Part shown: piece by piece, positions 60,050 through 64,000 of the stretch
Layout of the letters: every line of letters begins with the position of its first letter
How positions within the stretch are numbered: position 1 is the first letter of the stretch
NCBI GenBank assembly: GCA_037957365.1
Contig: JARHVA010003524.1
Coordinates: 124,001 to 188,000 of the forward strand
From: Torreya grandis
Lineage: Eukaryota; Streptophyta; Pinopsida; Cupressales; Taxaceae
Length of the DNA: 64,000 nt
Direction: 5' to 3'
Translations under genes and position numbers: made by a program
The notes under the pieces: generated by a model
What the model saw: only the letters and a program-made list of their open reading frames with translations
What the model was told of the DNA's origin: nothing
Database searches by the model: none

Positions 60050-61205
60050 ATTCCTCACTATCTTGTAGATGGTGTTCTCTTTAGAAAATATGTGAATGGT
60101 GTGATGTTGAGGTGTGTTAATAGTGACTAGTTTAATATGCTGCTAGAAAAGTTTCATAATGGTATAGATGGAGGTCATTTATCTCCTAAGATAATAGCTA
60201 TAAAGATAATGAGCGATGGTTACTATTGGCCTAGTCTTTTTCAGGATTATTACCACTAGGCTTAAATGTGTCCTCAATGTGCCCTCTTTGTAGGCAAACA
60301 AAAACTTTCAGCCCTTCCATTGAATCCTATCCAAGTAGACCAGCATTTCATGCAATGGGGCCTTGATTTCATTGGTATGATCAACCCTCCATCAAGTGTT
60401 GGAGACAAATGGATATTGACTGCTACTGACTACTTCACAAGGTGGGTAGAGGTTGTTGCATTGAAGGAGGCAAGTGAAAATGCTATTTTGGACTTATATA
60501 AGAGTATTATAATAAGGTTTGGAGTTCCCCATATTATAATTTCTAATAATTCACTTGTTTTCATAAGAGCTAAAACTTTTGATTGGGAAAATAGGAATGG
60601 AGTTTAATTGATTACCTCATCCAACTATTACCCTCAAGGTAATGGGTTGGTTGAATCTACTAACAAGAATCTCATCAAGATAATCAAGAGGGCATTGGAG
60701 AATAATCAAAGATCATGGCACAACAAGTTGAAGATAACCTTATGGGCTGATAGGATTACTCCTAAGAAATCAAGTGGTAAATCTCCCTTTGTGCTTGTTT
60801 ATAGAAGAGAGGTTAGGTTGTCTATATCTCAAGAAATCCTTACTCTATAACTTGCATAATAGCTAGAACTAATTGAAAATACTCTAATAGAAGTCATATT
60901 GACATAATTAATGTAGTTGCAAGAAGTAAGAGGCAATGCACATAAGACCATGGAACACTACCAAGTACTTATGAAGAAGTATTTTGATAAAAGAGCAAGT
61001 GCAAGAGTGTTCAAGGAAGGTGACTTGGATCTCAAATTGGATGAGGATAGAGCAAAACCAGGTAGACATAGAAAGTTTGATACTTTGTGGAGTATCCCTT
61101 ACATCATTAACAAGTGTAAGCAGAGTAACTCTTTATAGCTGACCAAGATGAATGGAAGAGAATTGCATATCCCTATGAATGGGATACATTTGAAGTTATA
61201 CTATT
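60050..61205 (+). pseudogene. Integrase of the last Ty3 element
   Basis: A zinc-finger region (FHNGIDGGHLSPKIIAIKIM, GYYWPSLFQDYYH, MCPQCALFVGKQ) is followed by the core: GLDFIGMINPPSS, ILTATDYFTRWVEVVAL (first Asp), FGVPHIIISNNSLVF (second Asp now Asn), NYYPQGNGLVESTNKNLIKI (catalytic Glu kept). The C-terminal part MKKYFDKRASARVFKEGDLD and a GRHRKFDTLWSIPYIIN tail are complete. Four stops are present. Confidence 0.88.
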
Positions 61206-61484
61206 AGTCCTTGCAAGTCTATTGTAAATATTAGTTTAGGTTTGTTTCCCTTGGTTTATTGTTGTGTTTCCTAAGTGCTTTGTATCACAAGTGTGTTTCC
61301 TTCCTTTTGTTTGGTGTGTGTCTCTACCTTTGTGTGTATAAATCAATCCAACTTGTGTTTTTGGGCCAAAAGTCTATTCAAGTCATTTTTGAGTGCCTAT
61401 ATGTGTGACTCCATGCCTAATGGAAGTATTTAGGTAACTGGTCTTAAGCATAGCATGAATGCCTCCCCTTGGAATCACCAAGAA
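61206..61484 (+). other. 3' non-coding end of the last Ty3 element
   Basis: T/G-rich segment. The sequence before the LTR, CTTGGAATCACCAAGAA, is only a weak polypurine tract. Confidence 0.45.
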
Positions 61485-64000
61485 TGTTAGCCATTTTTAA
61501 CTCCCAAGTTTTGTATCTTTTGTTTTGGATAAGTGCAGCATTCTTAATTGGTTTATCTCCATAGCAAAAAAAAACCAAATTTTATTTCCTTCAAAAGCCT
61601 TTGTTTGGTCTTTTTCAAGTGTTATTTTGGTCTCTTTTCTCAAATGTTATTTCTTTCAGTAAGTTTATGCTTCAGGTTTTTTGTCCAAGTCACAAAGGAA
61701 TTGTTTCAAACTTTTTGTTTGAAATAAAATTTCCAAAGGAATTAGTCCATTTAAAGATTTTTGAAAGGTGTCTTCAAGATTTCCAAAGGAAAAGTGTCCT
61801 TTGTAACTTTTTTGAAGGGTTTGTTCTTTCAAGGACTTGGTCCATTTTAGGTTTTCAAAAGGGTACATTTCAAGATTTTTGAAGGATCATTTCTCTTATG
61901 AAGGGACATTTTCAAAAGTTTGAAGGGTAAATTTTCATTTGGTCGAAGGGTCTCTTTCTCTTATGAAGTGTCCTAAATAGGTTTCTCAAATGGTACTTTA
62001 CATATTTCTAAAAGCAATGTCCCTTATATTTTTTCTAAAAGAATTGTCTCTTGTAACTTTTTCAAAGGATTTGTTTCAGACTTTTTATCCAAAACAATCT
62101 CTCTGAAGGGTCTTTTTCTATTGCGAAGGGATGTTTTCAAATTTTTTGAAGCACACATTTAAATTTTATGAAGGGACACTTTACACTTTTTTGAAGGGCA
62201 CTTTCAACCTTTTCAAAGGGTCTTTTTCTCAAAAAGGTGGTTACTTGAAAAATTTTGAAAGGTACTTTCAATTTCTTCGAAAGAATTGATCCTTGCAATT
62301 TTTTTGAAGGAATTGTTGTAGACATTTTGTCTAAAATATTTCTTCAAAAAATTCATTTGCAAAACTCTAAAGGAATTAGACACTTCAAGCTTTTCAAAAG
62401 AAGTTATATCTCATGCAAGTGCCTTACAAAAAGTTTGAAGGTGTCCTTTGGAAAGATCTGAAGGGAAACTTGTAAAAAGTCTAAAGGGTCTTTTTCTATG
62501 CAAAGTGCCCTACACACTTTCCTTGAAGGATCTTTTCTCAAGAAAGTGTCCTTTTCAAGCTTTCCAAAGGGACATTTCAAGAATGCCAAAAGGCATGTTT
62601 AGGCTTTTGGAGAGGCGAATGACAATGTCAAAGGGTTATTCTCAACAAAAGTGTCCTTCAAAAAGTTTTGAAAGGGACACTTGCAAAAATCCTGAAAGAA
62701 TTATTTTGAACATTTCGTTTGAAATAATATTTCTAAAGGGACACACAAAAAGGCCTGAAAGGAAATGGACCAATAAAAAAGGACCTAAAAGGTTATTTAT
62801 TTTGGAGAAAATTCTTATGGTAAATTGTTCAAAATGAATTACCAAAGGAATGGTCTCATTTGAGTGATGGCTATATAGACATCGACTTCAGGATGAGGGA
62901 CTAGCCATTGGTGATCAAACAAGTGGTCCCATGTAGATCAATGGTATTCATTCAAACATTCAAGGATCTAAGGGCTCATGTTCTTCATCTATCAAATTGG
63001 ATCAGAGGGATCATCTCACCCTTGATCATATCAAAATCCAAGTCATTTTTGATGACCAATCAAAGGAAGAAGATAAGGCTAATAGAATGAAAACAACTCT
63101 CCCCTACACCATTCCACACCTCAGTGAGCTAGTGGGAAGCTGCTAGCATCAGGACAAACCTACTATAGGTGAACTCATTTATATAATCATATTAATTCCA
63201 TTGCTCAAAATATCTTGATTCTATTGCACAACTGTTGTAGAAGCATCTTTGAGAGAGTAGGCTAAGAGTGTTAAACGGAGGTGACATGGATCAATCAGAT
63301 GGCCTAAATGAGCATCATTGGCAAATAAAATTGTAGCTAAATATGGGGACTCATAATATATTTATTCTTCTCTTTGGTGGCCAAATGCCTCCCCCTCTCA
63401 CTTCCTCTCTATTATATATACAGCCCTTGGGCTAGTGTAAAAACAACTATGCAGTGTATGACAAAGCCTTGCTAAATTGATGTCATGTTTTTTGCCTTTA
63501 AGCATTGGTACAAGTCTTTTTTATTTGAAGTTATAAGCAATTGGATAAGTGTGTAAGTGAAACATAGTGACAACAAGTGATGGTTTTCATGCTTCTATCC
63601 TTTGTCCTTCATGCCTAACCAAGAGTTTTGGGTCTAACAGGTCATATGGAGTGCATCTAAGTGTATCAAATTTTTGAATGTGTTTAACTATTCTTGGAAT
63701 GTACAGGTTGTTTTTCAATTAATTTGCCTTGTGTCATTTCATACATCTCACCTCTATCCTGAAATACTTATGTTAGAATCTTTAGAGCTTGAAAATAGTT
63801 TGTGTATTTTGTTGTATCATGTACTAGGCTATGACATTCACATGGAAGATAATCTTGGTGCATCACCAATCCTAGAGTAGGTTTCATTTTTGTGCAATTT
63901 ATAACTCTTTTCCTTTAGATCAATTTGGTTTAGATAGAGGTTTTTTTGAAGAGACACATTTACGGAGCTAGCCTCTTTAAATCTAGATGTTCATTTGCTC
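61485..64000 (+). repeat. 3' LTR of the last Ty3 element, incomplete at window end
   Basis: Starts TGTTAGCCATTTTTAACTCC and follows the left LTR throughout, including the repeat array and TATA box (63411-63420). The window ends at the position matching 54035 of the left copy. Confidence 0.88.
61690..62860. repeat. TTTTCGAAGGG tandem array (3' LTR)
   Basis: Same array in the right LTR, with point differences concentrated in the CG core. ORFs called across it (for example 62448-62837 and 62404-62589 on the other strand) are by-products of the repeat. Confidence 0.8.

Larger units (their letters stand above)
3017..64000 (-). mobile_element. Giant Ty3/gypsy element with ~6.1 kb LTRs, interrupted by three insertions, right end outside window
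   Basis: A long direct repeat starts with the same TGTTGATGAG at 3017 and 45575 and flanks a minus-strand gag-pol interior at 38784-45574. The left repeat, with its two insertions removed, ends at CAACA (38783). That gives TGTTG...CAACA termini, the TG...CA ends expected of LTRs. On the minus strand a purine run (AAGGATAAGAAGGTAAG) lies directly before the 3' LTR, as a polypurine tract should. Left LTR about 6137 bp, interior 6791 bp, total about 19 kb before later insertions. The right LTR is cut at 51495 by another element and its last ~260 bp should lie past 64000. The primer-binding site is not clear. Confidence 0.75.
51496..64000 (+). mobile_element. Ty3/gypsy element with repeat-rich LTRs, right end cut by window
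   Basis: LTRs at 51496-54129 and 61485-64000 (unfinished) start with TGTTAGCCATTTTT and flank a plus-strand gag-pol. The order is gag, protease (tandemly duplicated), RNase H, RT, RNase H, integrase. It interrupts the right LTR of the giant element; the bases before it (CAACA, 51491-51495) are the predicted target duplication. Sampled LTR parts differ by about 12%. The missing right end should be about 95 bp. Confidence 0.88.

Noticed and set aside
1..64000. tRNA, rRNA or host protein-coding genes
   Set aside because: None could be recognised on either strand. The only tRNA-like matches are retrotransposon primer sites.

Overview
The window reads as intergenic, repeat-only DNA from a plant with a very large nuclear genome. 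It is AT-rich, and I found no convincing single-copy cellular gene. Almost every base can be assigned to LTR retrotransposons inserted into one another. The families are plant-type: Tork-like Ty1/copia with an initiator-tRNA-Met primer site, and Ty3/gypsy of the Tat/Ogre type with two RNase H domains, one of them carrying an antisense plant-mobile-domain ORF. Deep nesting and slow decay suggest a gymnosperm-like genome, but that is inference; no host marker gene is present.

Layout, outermost to innermost. Positions 1-3016 hold a decayed copia fragment (minus strand) and an unassigned stretch. From 3017 begins a giant minus-strand Ty3 element. Its left LTR (3017-38783, about 6.1 kb once two insertions are removed) and right LTR (45575-51495, then interrupted) flank a 6.8 kb gag-pol interior (38784-45574). 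Each LTR carries the same 3.8 kb coding-like minus-strand frame, here called ORFX. The left LTR was hit twice: by a non-autonomous Ty3-like element (5375-18147, TSD AGGAA), itself hit by a 5.7 kb Tork-like copia element (6264-11971, TSD ATATA), and by a 16.8 kb Tat-like element (20103-36949, TSD ACTAG). The right LTR was hit by another Ty3 element (51496 to beyond 64000).

The relative ages fit the nesting. Hand-compared LTR pairs differ by about 7% for the innermost copia (about 50 of 708 positions) and, in sampled stretches, by roughly 12% to 20% for the outer ones. All coding regions carry stops or frameshifts, so nothing here looks able to move by itself.

The observations most worth following are: (1) a Ty3 element whose 6.1 kb LTRs each contain a long ORF-like region of unknown function; (2) four unrelated LTR families that each carry arrays of short CG-centred palindromes, in the copia case spaced by whole helical turns and also present inside the pol reading frame as a 7-residue repeat; (3) two families with an extra RNase H between protease and RT, against one with it after RT-RNase H; (4) an antisense plant-mobile-domain ORF; (5) a tandem duplication of the protease region in the last element.
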